From positions 48,485 through 112,484 of the forward strand of contig JAURQH010000052.1 of NCBI GenBank assembly GCA_030836185.1: DNA of 64,000 nucleotides, written 5' to 3'. The notes under the pieces are model-generated. The model saw only the letters and a list, made by a program, of their open reading frames with translations. It ran no database searches and was not told where the DNA came from. The DNA comes from Planctomycetota bacterium (GTDB lineage: Bacteria > Planctomycetota > Planctomycetia > Planctomycetales > Planctomycetaceae). The position numbers were made by a program, and so were the translations under genes. This document shows positions 40,495-50,540 of the stretch, piece after piece. Within the stretch, counting starts at the first letter, position 1. Each line of letters opens with the position of its first letter.

Positions 40495-40740
40495 TTATCG
40501 CGGCAACAAAGAAAACGACGACAAAGAGTCATTCTCTTGGAGAGAGTCCTGAGAAATGGTCACCATTAAGTCCTCATTCCCATCGGTCGAATCAACTTTG
40601 AAGGTAACATCATCCTCTTCGATATCGACAATTGTTAAAACCGTCTCGCCAATCATCAGAACGCTTCCCACTTCCAGTTCAATCTCGAACACAGAATTTC
40701 TCCGTTTCTTTGAATTCCTGACTGTAAGTAACGTGGGCAA
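40495..40740 (-). CDS. Small beta protein, CsrA-like
   Basis: An 81-residue protein with a beta-rich centre. The stretch VGSVLMIGETVLTIVDIEED (residues 24-43) lines up with the VGE-xIxIGDxIxITI-core of CsrA, an RNA-binding regulator, and the segment DDVTFKVDS fits the next strand. The C-terminal helix position is present but the RNA-binding GxNAP-like part is not clear, and the N-terminal extension is longer. So this may be a divergent CsrA-like RNA-binding protein, or an unrelated small barrel. Stands alone, 148 bases from the membrane protein. Confidence 0.4.
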   Translation of the reverse strand: MPTLLTVRNSKKRRNSVFEIELEVGSVLMIGETVLTIVDIEEDDVTFKVDSTDGNEDLMVTISQDSLQENDSLSSFSLLPR

Positions 40741-41016
40741 TACCCGGATCCTGAAATGCTGAACATCCTGTATCGCGTTATTTTCATACTAATTATCTGT
40801 GATGAATTGTTGAAACATAACAATCATTTCAAAGTGGATCAAAGGCAATTTGAGCCTTTTTAAGAGTTCTGTTCGAAGTCACGACAGGGATCTGGCTTAC
40901 ATCAATGATTTCTATCGAACACAAGAAATCCGACTTGCATTATTCCGTGATTCTCCTACTTTAAATTGAAATACAAGCGTTCAATTCATCGCCTGATATA
41001 CTTCGCGAGCAAACGG

Positions 41017-42003
41017 ATGGACAGACTCGGCCCACTTCACGTCAGACCGCTTTTGAAACGCATCCGTTGGGGTGGGACAAGACTTGGAACAGTTCTGGGA
41101 AAACAACTCGAAGACCATCAAGATGTTGCCGAGAGCTGGGAAATTGTTGACCACGCGGAAGACCAAAGCATCGTCACAATGGGCCCTTCGACTGGTGCTA
41201 CGCTGTCGGAACTTGTAAAAAATCGCGGTCATGAACTCTTCGGCGAACACTCTTTTGCTCAATTTCCGTTACTGATCAAATTTCTCGATGCCAATGATCG
41301 GCTCTCTCTTCAGGTTCACCCCAACGATGAACAATCAAAAGCCTATGATCCCACCGAAAACGGAAAAACGGAAGCGTGGGTCATTCTCGACACAACTTCA
41401 GAAAGTCGTCTCTGGCTAGGACTGAAAGAAGGAGTCCGGCGTGAACAATTGTCAGAAGCGATTCGCCACCAATCGATAGAGGATGTCATCCATACCATTG
41501 TTCCTCAACCAGGAGATTGTTTTTTTGTCCCTGCCGGCACAGTTCACGCAATTGGTGAAGGAATTCTGTTAGCTGAAGTCCAACAATCGAGCGACATGAC
41601 ATTTCGCCTTCATGACTGGGGACGCATGGGAACCGACGGAAAACCTCGCCCTATCCATATCAAACAATCGCTCGATTGCACCGACTATCAAAGAGGCCCG
41701 TTGAACGCCGTCACTCCCAAAACCCTTTCCACGAATGGCCAACTTGTCGAAGAACTGGTCCGATGCCCCTATTTCGGCATCGAACGTCACACGTCTTCAA
41801 TCACGTCTGTCATTCAACCGAGAGGACGATTTCGGATTGTGATGATGATTGAAGGGCAGGGGGCATACGAGACAGAAAATCAAATCACTCAAGATTTAAA
41901 GAAAGGGGATACGATATTGATCCCCGCGTCCAGTCCTGATGTTATGCTAACCTCCAGCGATGAAGCGGTATGGCTGGAAATTGATTGCCCTCAGCCAGGT
42001 TGA
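41017..42003 (+). CDS. manA: Mannose-6-phosphate isomerase, type I
   Basis: A 328-residue cupin-fold zinc enzyme that interconverts mannose-6-phosphate and fructose-6-phosphate. Blocks: RIRWGGTRLG near the start, FPLLIKFLDANDRLSLQVHP for the Gln/His zinc ligands, ENGKTEAWVIL with the Glu ligand, and FVPAGTVHAIGEGILLAEVQ with the second His and active-site lid. The start at 41017 (MDRLGPLHV) is chosen over 40966 because the family begins there. It supplies precursors for mannose- or fucose-containing glycans. Convergent with glnD (six bases). Confidence 0.9.
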   Translation: MDRLGPLHVRPLLKRIRWGGTRLGTVLGKQLEDHQDVAESWEIVDHAEDQSIVTMGPSTGATLSELVKNRGHELFGEHSFAQFPLLIKFLDANDRLSLQVHPNDEQSKAYDPTENGKTEAWVILDTTSESRLWLGLKEGVRREQLSEAIRHQSIEDVIHTIVPQPGDCFFVPAGTVHAIGEGILLAEVQQSSDMTFRLHDWGRMGTDGKPRPIHIKQSLDCTDYQRGPLNAVTPKTLSTNGQLVEELVRCPYFGIERHTSSITSVIQPRGRFRIVMMIEGQGAYETENQITQDLKKGDTILIPASSPDVMLTSSDEAVWLEIDCPQPG

Positions 42004-42009
42004 CGAAAG

Positions 42010-44715
42010 TTATTCTTCCGGGAATATTTCGGAAGCACCTTGCGATTCTTCCAGAGAATCGATCACTTTCTGAAGTTCGCTTCTGAGATGATTGAGGCTA
42101 TCAGCATCGTCAATTTTCTCGCCACCAGTCGTCGTAATGTAAAACACATCGACGATCTGCTCCATATGCGTACCAATTTTTGCTAAATCCACAGAGAAGC
42201 CACATTGAAAGATTGTTCTCGTCAGAGCATAAAGTAACCCAGGCCGATCAATGGCAAAAACATCAATCACAGTACACCGATCTGAGGATTCATTATCGAT
42301 CACAAGGCGAGTGGGTTGCTGAGCGTAGGGAGTCGTCTCTTGTAATTTCTGAAATCGCCCACTGCCACTCAACATCGGCAAGACCGACTGCTCCCCCAGA
42401 ATCACTTTTTCCAATGTTCGTGAGACATCAAGAATTCGTTCATACGGAACAGCCCCTTGAAAATCGTTATCTTCAACCAGAAAACGATCAATCACCCAGC
42501 CCCTCGATGTTGTACATAAATGAGCCGCCATGATGTTCATTCGCAAGCCGGACAACGCTCCCGCGATGCGATGAAAACACCCCGGAGACAGCTCAGGAGA
42601 AACATAGAGCCGATACTCAACCAAGCCTGTTTCTTCTTCCCAGGAACCTTCAACATGCGTGGTCTCAGGCTTCAATCGAGTGACGTTTTCCAGATCAAGA
42701 GCAATTTGCCGCGCTGATGTTTCGACAAGATAATGCAACGGTAAGCTTTCAAACTCACGAGCCAACCAATCCTCTTCCCGTTCTGGATCGATCGAAGTGT
42801 CTCTGAGCAATGAATCAAGAATTTCATCGCGCTTTTCTTCACGAATTGCTTTTTCCTGCAGCGGCCCTCCTTCAGTGGTGAATGACTCGGCAGTCCGCTC
42901 GTAGAGCCCAATCAGTAACTCCGATTTCCAGTCAGTCCAGACCTCTGGCCCCACCGCTGTCACATCCGCTTTGGTCAGAACAAACAGCATTTTGAGGTTT
43001 TCCAGACTTCCGACCTCACGAGAAAAATCAATGAGAACTTTCGGGTCGGTGGTATCTCTCCAAAAGGCCGTATTCGCCATCAACAAATGAATTTTGACCA
43101 ACAGCATGATCTGATCTCGTTGCGAATCACTAAACCCCAAACGAGGCGCAATTCGTTCGGCAATCCGAGTGCCGACTTCCGAATGATCTAGATCGAATCC
43201 TTTCCCCAAGTCATGCAGAATCATCGCCAAATGCACAACCTCCGGGTGTTCAAGACTTCGATAAACTTGCCCCAAAGTCCCTTCGTCATCTTTCGACTTG
43301 GTCAGTTCTTCAACAGCGCGAAATGTATGTTCGTCGACGGTATAAGCATGGTACTGATTGAATTGCAACAGGCAGTGGACATTCGCAAAATCGGGAATGA
43401 TCAATTCCAACAAACCCGCTTCGTCCATACGACGAAGAATCGCCCCCAGCATTGGCCCACATCGCAGAATATCACGAAACCGGCTGGCACCGGTTTCAGT
43501 TAATTCAAAACGCAAGCTGGAAATCGAGCGACGTATTTGATCGATCAACTCAGGCTTCGGTAATTGTTCAAATTGTGCCGACAAACAAAACAACCGGATA
43601 AGTTGATCAGAGTCAGAGACCACCGAAGACATCATCGCAGGCTTCACGTCCAACCCATCCCAGGTCACGATAAAGCCATCTGCTTCTTGATGATTTCCGG
43701 CAAGCCCCACCAGACGCTTGGCGAGTGGTTGTCGCTCGTAACGTGATTGCAGCCTTTTCGTGATTCTGGAAATTGCTTGGGCATAACGAAAGTAATGCCT
43801 CATAAAACGCTCGACTGGACGTTCACCAATCGTCGCCTGAAATCCGTATTTCTCGGCCAGCCGAAGTTGTTCTTCACGCGTGAGTACGTCTTGAGCTTTC
43901 TTCGCCTGAAAATGCAAATCCATCCGAATGCGAGACAGGAATTCCACCGAATGCCGCAATTGCATCCAGTCTTCCTCGGCCATCAATCCGGCCTCCACCA
44001 ATTTTTGAGGATCGGGAGAACCACATTCAGCGAATGTCATCCAGCGAAGAAAATGCCAGTCCCGCAATCCTCCACGCGACCGTTTCACATCCGGTGCGAG
44101 GGCAAGCACAGCACCACCATGCTTATTTTGTTCTTCTTCTCGATTCGCAATGCATTCTTCACAAAAGATTCTCTTGCGAGATTCGACCACTTTTTTCCGA
44201 AATCGCTCTTCGAGCAAGTCGAGCTGTTCCTGGCTCCCCCAGAGATATCGCATTTCCAAAAGTGATGTCGCAATCTGATTATCTTCCAGAGAAGCTGAGA
44301 CACAATCGTTGACAGTTCGAACGGAATGACCGAGCTTTAAGCCAGCGTCCCAATAATCACGAACAATTTGCGAGATCCAGTCGGTGAGAATCGGAGGGGC
44401 CGAGTTGCTTACTAAGAAGAGAAGATCAACATCGGAAAAAGGTGCAGGGTCGCGACGACCTGTCCCCCCAACAGCAACCAACGTGAAGTGATTCTTCAGA
44501 TCACCACGAACATCTGCGGGGAGTAATTCAACAGATTCTTTGAGCGTCTCTAAAAGGAAACGATCAGTTTCCCGAGCGATTGACTCAGAGATTCGAAAGG
44601 AAGCCGCTGTGCGAACGAAGAGTTCTTTCGCCTGCTTATTGATTGCCTTGACACGACGACGTAAGCGATCGAGTCTTTCTGGCGAAAAGCTGACTTCAAA
44701 TTGATTGGAGGACAT
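42010..44715 (-). CDS. glnD: Bifunctional PII uridylyltransferase/uridylyl-removing enzyme
   Basis: A 901-residue GlnD, which adds UMP to PII proteins when nitrogen is short and removes it when glutamine is high. The nucleotidyltransferase domain has GGTGRRDPAPFSDVDLLFL (near residue 93), the central part the HD phosphohydrolase motif MILHDLGKGFDLDHSEVG (near 475), and the C terminus two ACT glutamine-sensing domains (about 690-770 and 800-880, e.g. DVFAIDRPGLLYALTRTIF). The start at 44715 is an ATG with AGGTGGG upstream; the TTG at 44748 is an alternative. It is last in the amtB-PII-PII-glnD cluster, so sensor, modifier and transporter lie together. Confidence 0.93.
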   Translation of the reverse strand: MSSNQFEVSFSPERLDRLRRRVKAINKQAKELFVRTAASFRISESIARETDRFLLETLKESVELLPADVRGDLKNHFTLVAVGGTGRRDPAPFSDVDLLFLVSNSAPPILTDWISQIVRDYWDAGLKLGHSVRTVNDCVSASLEDNQIATSLLEMRYLWGSQEQLDLLEERFRKKVVESRKRIFCEECIANREEEQNKHGGAVLALAPDVKRSRGGLRDWHFLRWMTFAECGSPDPQKLVEAGLMAEEDWMQLRHSVEFLSRIRMDLHFQAKKAQDVLTREEQLRLAEKYGFQATIGERPVERFMRHYFRYAQAISRITKRLQSRYERQPLAKRLVGLAGNHQEADGFIVTWDGLDVKPAMMSSVVSDSDQLIRLFCLSAQFEQLPKPELIDQIRRSISSLRFELTETGASRFRDILRCGPMLGAILRRMDEAGLLELIIPDFANVHCLLQFNQYHAYTVDEHTFRAVEELTKSKDDEGTLGQVYRSLEHPEVVHLAMILHDLGKGFDLDHSEVGTRIAERIAPRLGFSDSQRDQIMLLVKIHLLMANTAFWRDTTDPKVLIDFSREVGSLENLKMLFVLTKADVTAVGPEVWTDWKSELLIGLYERTAESFTTEGGPLQEKAIREEKRDEILDSLLRDTSIDPEREEDWLAREFESLPLHYLVETSARQIALDLENVTRLKPETTHVEGSWEEETGLVEYRLYVSPELSPGCFHRIAGALSGLRMNIMAAHLCTTSRGWVIDRFLVEDNDFQGAVPYERILDVSRTLEKVILGEQSVLPMLSGSGRFQKLQETTPYAQQPTRLVIDNESSDRCTVIDVFAIDRPGLLYALTRTIFQCGFSVDLAKIGTHMEQIVDVFYITTTGGEKIDDADSLNHLRSELQKVIDSLEESQGASEIFPEE

Positions 44716-44927
44716 GTGAGCGCGGTCCCACCTGACCTGAAAAGGCAAATGATAAGATGAGGAAATCGATTTGCTGACTGTAGCGAAACCAATCTCTTAC
44801 TGCGCGTCTTCACCTCTATTTTTTCAGTGAAAATCACGAAAAGCCAGTTCGGCCCACCCTAAAGGTGCTGCGGAGATCGCATTCCCGCAGGGAGGACCGT
44901 GGCAAATCGCGTTAGCATCTTCATGAA

Positions 44928-45314
<387 letters not shown>

Positions 45315-45346
45315 TCATTTGACGAGCCGCTTGCCCGTCCGAGCGC

Positions 45347-45691
<345 letters not shown>

Positions 45692-45740
45692 TCATCTCCG
45701 AGCAGCGCAGAGGAGTTAGGAATCAACTGTTTTCACTATT

Positions 45741-45772
45741 TAATATTATGGCAGCTTAATATTATGGCAGCA
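45741..45772. repeat. Tandem 16-bp repeat upstream of the first PII gene
   Basis: TAATATTATGGCAGC(T/A) occurs twice head to tail, 56-87 bases before the glnB start on the minus strand, in the gap after amtB. Could be a binding site pair for a regulator or a simple duplication. Confidence 0.55.
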
Positions 45773-45884
45773 AAAATCACAGATTGCGAGACTGCCACCC
45801 GAGGAGTTTTGCAACTTCCCCGGGTGAACTTGTCTCACACACACACAACTGTTTGGTCTTATTCAAAAACCTCATCGAGCTGAC

Positions 45885-47270
45885 TTAGAGAAAGATATAA
45901 CCTTCTTCTCCGTGTTGGCTCAAATCCAATCCTTTAATTTCATCATCTTCGCTGACTCGTAAGCCAAGCAAAGCATCTACAATTTTCAGGAGAACAAATG
46001 AGCCAACCAAAGCCCAAGCTCCGGCAGCAAAAACACTTATCACCTGATTAATAAACTGGTTGACGTTCCCATCAATCAGTCCGCTGACTTCAGGCCCTCC
46101 CACTGCGGAAGAGGCAAAGACGCCAGTCAGAAGAGCACCTAGTGCACCTCCCATGCCATGAACGCCAAAAGCGTCCAAGGAATCATCGTAACCGAATTTT
46201 GACTTAAGATTTGTGCAGGCATAAAAGCAGAAAACACCTGCCGCAAAACCAAGTATCATGCCAGAGAGAGGATTCACCACACCGCAGGCGGGAGTAATGC
46301 AAACCAGTCCAGCAACCGCCCCCGAACAAGCTCCGAGGATACTTGGTTTTCCTCGCGTTCCCCATTCCATACACGCCCAGGCGATCACACCCGCTGCCGC
46401 AGCCAAGTGGGTCGCCACAAAGGCATTTGCAGCAGCAGCATTTGCTCCTCCGGCAGAACCCGCATTAAACCCAAACCAGCCCACCCACAGAAGAGCAGTA
46501 CCGATGCAGGTATAAGTCAGGTTATGCGGAGGCATTGGTTCCGTTCCAAACCCACGACGTGCCCCTAGCATAATTGCACAGAGCAGGGCAGAAACTCCCG
46601 AGCTAATATGTACGACTGTTCCACCGGCAAAGTCATACGCTTCGTATTTTCCAGTGAATAACCAGCCATTATCTGACCAGACCCAGTGTGCCAAAGGACA
46701 ATACACAACGGTGCCCCAAAGGATGGAAAACAGCACCATCGAGGAAAACTTCATCCGTTCTGCATACGCACCACAAATCAAAGCAGGGGTGATAATGAAA
46801 AACATTCCCTGAAAGACCATGAAAACCATCGCCGGTAACCCGGAATCGCCCCACATTGGGGCAACAACCTCATCGCCTGACAACTCGAGTAGCAGCCCCT
46901 TCATGAGGAGATAATCTCCACCACCAACGAAGCCACCAAGCACATCAGATCCGAATGCCAAGCTAAATCCCCATAAAGCCCAGGTGACTGACATGATGCC
47001 CATCAGGAAGATGCACTGCATCATGACGCCTAAAATATTTTTCTTTCGGACCAAACCTCCATAGAATAAAGCCAATCCGGGTGCTGTCATCATAAGCACG
47101 AGTGCTGAAGACACGAGCATCCAAGTGGTATCAGCTCCGTTCAACTCCGCCCTCACAGGGGCAATTTCGGGAGCCTCCGAGAGAGTTGAGTCAGTTTCCC
47201 CGGCAACCAGCAGGTTAGTTGAGAGACACGCAAACAGCGTGCACATCACAAGCGCAGTGATCCTTCGCAT
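45885..47270 (-). CDS. amtB: Ammonium transporter (AmtB family)
   Basis: A 461-residue transporter with a signal-like first segment (ALVMCTLFACLSTNLLVA) and 11 membrane helices. The twin histidines of the pore are H in VVHISSGVSALL and H in DAFGVHGMGGALG; the outer Trp/Phe gate region MVFMVFQGMFFIITPALI also fits. It takes up ammonium; PII proteins close it. Gene order amtB, two PII genes, glnD shows the classic coupling. The upstream 277-base gap shared with the prepilin peptidase gene must hold its promoter; I found no -24/-12 (sigma-54) site with right spacing. Confidence 0.95.
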   Translation of the reverse strand: MRRITALVMCTLFACLSTNLLVAGETDSTLSEAPEIAPVRAELNGADTTWMLVSSALVLMMTAPGLALFYGGLVRKKNILGVMMQCIFLMGIMSVTWALWGFSLAFGSDVLGGFVGGGDYLLMKGLLLELSGDEVVAPMWGDSGLPAMVFMVFQGMFFIITPALICGAYAERMKFSSMVLFSILWGTVVYCPLAHWVWSDNGWLFTGKYEAYDFAGGTVVHISSGVSALLCAIMLGARRGFGTEPMPPHNLTYTCIGTALLWVGWFGFNAGSAGGANAAAANAFVATHLAAAAGVIAWACMEWGTRGKPSILGACSGAVAGLVCITPACGVVNPLSGMILGFAAGVFCFYACTNLKSKFGYDDSLDAFGVHGMGGALGALLTGVFASSAVGGPEVSGLIDGNVNQFINQVISVFAAGAWALVGSFVLLKIVDALLGLRVSEDDEIKGLDLSQHGEEGYIFL

Positions 47271-47547
47271 TTCATTCTCCTTTGAGCACTAAATGTAGAC
47301 GAAAATGGGAGTTACAGCAAAGAACAGGATCTTGTTCCTGCCGTAATACATATTTTCTACATAAGATTCCACGGACGTGATTTCGCCGTTGCCCGGCCAA
47401 ATCCTCGACAGAAATAAGTTTGTGTGGAACTCTTCTGAAGATGGACGTTCGTCGAATCTCAATGTAGCTTCTAGTCTTGAAACCCAGAAGATGAGCATAC
47501 ACCATGCCCATAATCTGACCTGATGGCGAATCATTTCTTGCAAAATC
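47271..47547. other. Divergent gap between amtB and the prepilin peptidase gene
   Basis: 277 bases with no supportable gene. It must carry promoters in both directions. No clear NtrC or sigma-54 motif. Confidence 0.4.
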
Positions 47548-48567
47548 ATGAACTTTCCCTGGATCGAGACTTCCTGGCCACCAACACTCTGCGGATTCAT
47601 TTTCGCCGGGCTGGTTGCTGGATGGATCGTTTCAATTTGGTCTGAGTCTCTCCTGCTCAGGCAACTCCCCGAATGGAGTCCAAAAGGACAGCGAAAGACC
47701 CGGCTCTTGGCGTCATCAGGAACCGCTCTTTTGTTTGGTTGTTATCTCTGGCTGGTCTGCGGATTCCAAAATCAATTGATCTCTGAAGTGCAACCCTCCG
47801 AGTTTGGTCGACTTTGCCAACTCGTCTTCCAACTCAGTCTGATCTCTCTCTTAGTTGCCATCACGATCACTGATTTGTGGGATTACGCGGTGATGGATCA
47901 GATGATTCTCGTCGGCCTTGCAATAGGTCTGGGTGGACAATGTCTCTCTGGAGAGCTTCAAATGCAGCATCTCTGGATTGACTGGAATGCTGAGCAGATA
48001 GGGATCAAAGGCCCCGACTTTCCCCTGTGGATCGACCAGTATCGTCATCTTCATGGACTGGCCGTGGGACTGACCGGAATGCTGGCAGGAGCTGGCATCA
48101 CTTGGCTGGTCCGAGCGATTTCCTCGAAACTGCTCGGACAAGAGACCATGGGAATGGGTGACGTCACTCTCATGGCAATGATTGGCAGTTTCCTCGGTTG
48201 GCAACCAGTTCTCTTCGTCTTCGCGCTCGCACCGTTGACGGGCGTGGTTATCAGTATTCTACAAAGAGCATTGGGAGGAAAGTCATACGTTCCCTATGGG
48301 CCATTTCTGGCACTGGCAAGCTATTTGGTTCTGTGCTTTTGGAGCCAATTGTGGACTCCGCTAAGATATGTCTTTGGACACCCACCTTCCATCATTGGTG
48401 TCGTCGGGGGAGCTGGAGTCGCGTTTGTCCTGCTGCTGATTCTTCTCAGGCTTTATCGGGCAATTCCAATTCGCGAATCCGCACGCTATTCCTCCGAACC
48501 AACCCCCGCAGATTCGGACCACATGATTGAAAATCACGATGTTGAATCACGCAATCGTCAATCTTGA
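47548..48567 (+). CDS. Type IV prepilin peptidase-like membrane protease (A24)
   Basis: A 339-residue membrane protein with about eight helices. Active-site aspartates are in the first block ITDLWDYAVMDQMI and the second block MGMGDVTLMAMIGSFLG, both signatures of A24 aspartic peptidases that cut the leader of type IV prepilins and type II pseudopilins. VPYGPFLALASY near the end is typical as well. The N-terminal cysteine-rich methylase domain of PilD is replaced by extra helices, so it may only cleave, not methylate. No pilin genes lie nearby. Confidence 0.85.
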   Translation: MNFPWIETSWPPTLCGFIFAGLVAGWIVSIWSESLLLRQLPEWSPKGQRKTRLLASSGTALLFGCYLWLVCGFQNQLISEVQPSEFGRLCQLVFQLSLISLLVAITITDLWDYAVMDQMILVGLAIGLGGQCLSGELQMQHLWIDWNAEQIGIKGPDFPLWIDQYRHLHGLAVGLTGMLAGAGITWLVRAISSKLLGQETMGMGDVTLMAMIGSFLGWQPVLFVFALAPLTGVVISILQRALGGKSYVPYGPFLALASYLVLCFWSQLWTPLRYVFGHPPSIIGVVGGAGVAFVLLLILLRLYRAIPIRESARYSSEPTPADSDHMIENHDVESRNRQS

Positions 48568-48599
48568 AGCTTCAACGCTGTGAGGAAGTCAAACTGACG

Positions 48600-48635
48600 A
48601 AAAAACCCTTCGAGAAGCGAACTTCTCAAAGGGTT
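48600..48635 (-). terminator. Rho-independent terminator for the minus strand
   Basis: On the minus strand a 14-bp stem with one mismatch (48622-48635 with 48604-48617) closes a TTCG tetraloop and is followed by TTTTTT. It ends the transcript of the SRAP gene about 150 bases upstream; it may also fold in the leader-free tail of the prepilin peptidase gene. Confidence 0.85.
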
Positions 48636-48787
48636 CCCAGTGTGTCAGGGTCAGATAAATTCGTTGCCCGCGAATACCACCCAGTCGACACACAGAATTA
48701 ATATGTACATTATGTGTAGGGTACCCTTCATCTGTCAATAACATTATGTAGAGATCTTCACCACAATCGGCAATACCCCTATAGAGA

Positions 48788-49498
48788 TCACTCGAACAAG
48801 CGATTTTCTGCTCGTTTTGAGGGTGCATCGAGGCAATCTGGTGTCTCATTCCGGGGGCTGTTGACCAAACGAGAAACTGGGCGATATTGCATTTCTGCAG
48901 CCGAAAACGGCATCAAAAGCGACTCCAACGCCTCCCTCGACGACTGACCATCGGGCAAATCAGAGTTGAGCCAGACACTCCACGACTCGCGCGACAGTAT
49001 CACCGGCATTCGCTCGTGAAGTTCCCGCATCACCGAATTTGCAGTCGTTGTGATCACCGTACAAGACTCGATCACTTCTTGAGAGTCAGGATCAGTCCAC
49101 TCCGACCACAACCCGGCCATCGCAATCGGCTGCTCGTCCGTCAGCGTGATATGATACGGCTGCTTATACTTCTCGCCAACATCCTTCCACTCGTAAAACC
49201 CGTCCGCAGGAATCAAGCATCGCTGTCTCTTAAACGAGTCTCGAAAGCTCGGTTTATCTGCCACTGTTTCGCCTCTGGCATTGATCATTCGGGCGGCCAT
49301 CTTACGATCCTTTGCCCAGTGCGGAATCAACCCCCAATGCATCAGAGACCCAACGCGTCCCTCGCCTGTCTGTCGAATTGCGACGATGTCTTGTGTCGGG
49401 GCGATGTTATATCGCGGTTGATAATCCTCGACTCGCATCAGATCAAAGAATGCTTGCAGTTCCTGCGGTGGCAAACGGAGAGTGAATCGACCACACAT
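48788..49498 (-). CDS. SRAP/YedK-type abasic-site DNA-protein crosslinker
   Basis: A 236-residue SRAP protein, homologue of E. coli YedK and human HMCES. It forms a stable thiazolidine crosslink with abasic sites in single-stranded DNA through C2. The start MCGRFTLRLPP gives C2 exposed after Met removal; catalytic partners include N (RYNIAP), R (MINARGETV), E (DGFYEWKD) and H (LHERMPVIL). The length fits. The upstream PhyH gene stops nine bases before its start on the same strand, so the two may be one transcript. Confidence 0.92.
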   Translation of the reverse strand: MCGRFTLRLPPQELQAFFDLMRVEDYQPRYNIAPTQDIVAIRQTGEGRVGSLMHWGLIPHWAKDRKMAARMINARGETVADKPSFRDSFKRQRCLIPADGFYEWKDVGEKYKQPYHITLTDEQPIAMAGLWSEWTDPDSQEVIESCTVITTTANSVMRELHERMPVILSRESWSVWLNSDLPDGQSSREALESLLMPFSAAEMQYRPVSRLVNSPRNETPDCLDAPSKRAENRLFE

Positions 49499-49507
49499 AA
49501 GAAATCC

Positions 49508-50299
49508 TCATCCTTCAGAGATCATCATCTCGGGAAGTGACGCGGATCGGCTTCCAGCCACCGGATCATTCTCACTGCCTCGAAACGTGAAGACTGCCGA
49601 GTATTTCGGTTCTGCGGTGTAATTGCGGGATGCCGCGTGAAATGTCCGGCAATGGAAAAAGAGCACGTCTCCCGCAGAAAGCGTCAGATGCTCGACATTC
49701 AGAAGTAATTCTTCATTTTCTGCCAAGTCGTTTCGTAGAAACAGTTCGTCGTCAAATTGGTCGGGTGAATAGAGCCGCTTGTGCGATCCGGGAATCACTT
49801 TCAAGGAACCGTTTTCCGGGTATTCATCTCCCAAAGCGATCCAGACGGTCACCAGCTCTCGTTTCTCATATCGCCAATAACGAATATCTTGATGCCAGCC
49901 GGTATCGCTACTGTAATCGGGTTCCTTCGTCATGATGCAATTGTGGTGGACGGTCGGCATAATCACAGTCGGCCCCAGCAATTGTTGCAGACGATTCAAA
50001 AATTGAGAACGTTTTAAGGTCTCCAGAAAAATCGGATCGCGTTCATGGGCCGTTTTCAGCCGGCGTGGAGTCTTTCCCCCTTCCGATTGAATCGACTCGG
50101 GAGCACCCGGGTATTGCAGTTCGGCCTCATACTCGATGGGTTCGGTGAGGTGTTCCAAATCAGCCAAAGTCCGTCGTTTCATGGCCTGACGGGTTGATTC
50201 ATCGATCAATTGCTTGACGACCAGAAAGCCATTTTCCTGAAAAAAAGAGACTTCTTCCTCGGTGAACCGATCAGAAGTGGTCTCCATCCTGTCTGTCAT
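49508..50299 (-). CDS. PhyH-family Fe(II)/2-oxoglutarate dioxygenase
   Basis: A 263-residue phytanoyl-CoA-dioxygenase-like protein. Fe ligands H-x-D are in TGWHQDIRYWRY and the second His plus the 2-oxoglutarate Arg in FFHCRTFHAASRNYT. LKVIPGSHKR is also characteristic. The start at 50299 (MTDRMETTSDRFTEEE) gives family length; the frame is open further upstream to 50608 but would overlap the aminotransferase gene. It would hydroxylate a small substrate; unknown. Divergent from the aminotransferase across 241 bases. Confidence 0.83.
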   Translation of the reverse strand: MTDRMETTSDRFTEEEVSFFQENGFLVVKQLIDESTRQAMKRRTLADLEHLTEPIEYEAELQYPGAPESIQSEGGKTPRRLKTAHERDPIFLETLKRSQFLNRLQQLLGPTVIMPTVHHNCIMTKEPDYSSDTGWHQDIRYWRYEKRELVTVWIALGDEYPENGSLKVIPGSHKRLYSPDQFDDELFLRNDLAENEELLLNVEHLTLSAGDVLFFHCRTFHAASRNYTAEPKYSAVFTFRGSENDPVAGSRSASLPEMMISEG

Positions 50300-50540
50300 G
50301 GCTGCATCCCGTCGCGTAGCGAAACTCGTATTTGTCCCATCGTCCCGATCCCGCATGATTTCTGCAAGCGGAGAGAATGACACAATTTCCAGAATCCCAC
50401 GATCTTCAACCACGTGGGTCGCTTGAATTCCGACATCGACCAACAAACAATCGACATCGAACCCAGCCTGCGTGTTCGGTGTCGAGATTGAGATTTCTCG
50501 ATAACCGTTTGCCGGCAGACTCCTCCAGAAAGCGTGATCC

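Noticed and set aside
47522..47541. TGGC...TTGCA as a sigma-54 promoter between amtB and the peptidase gene
   Set aside because: Ten bases lie between TGGC and TTGC instead of seven, and it points toward the peptidase gene, not amtB.
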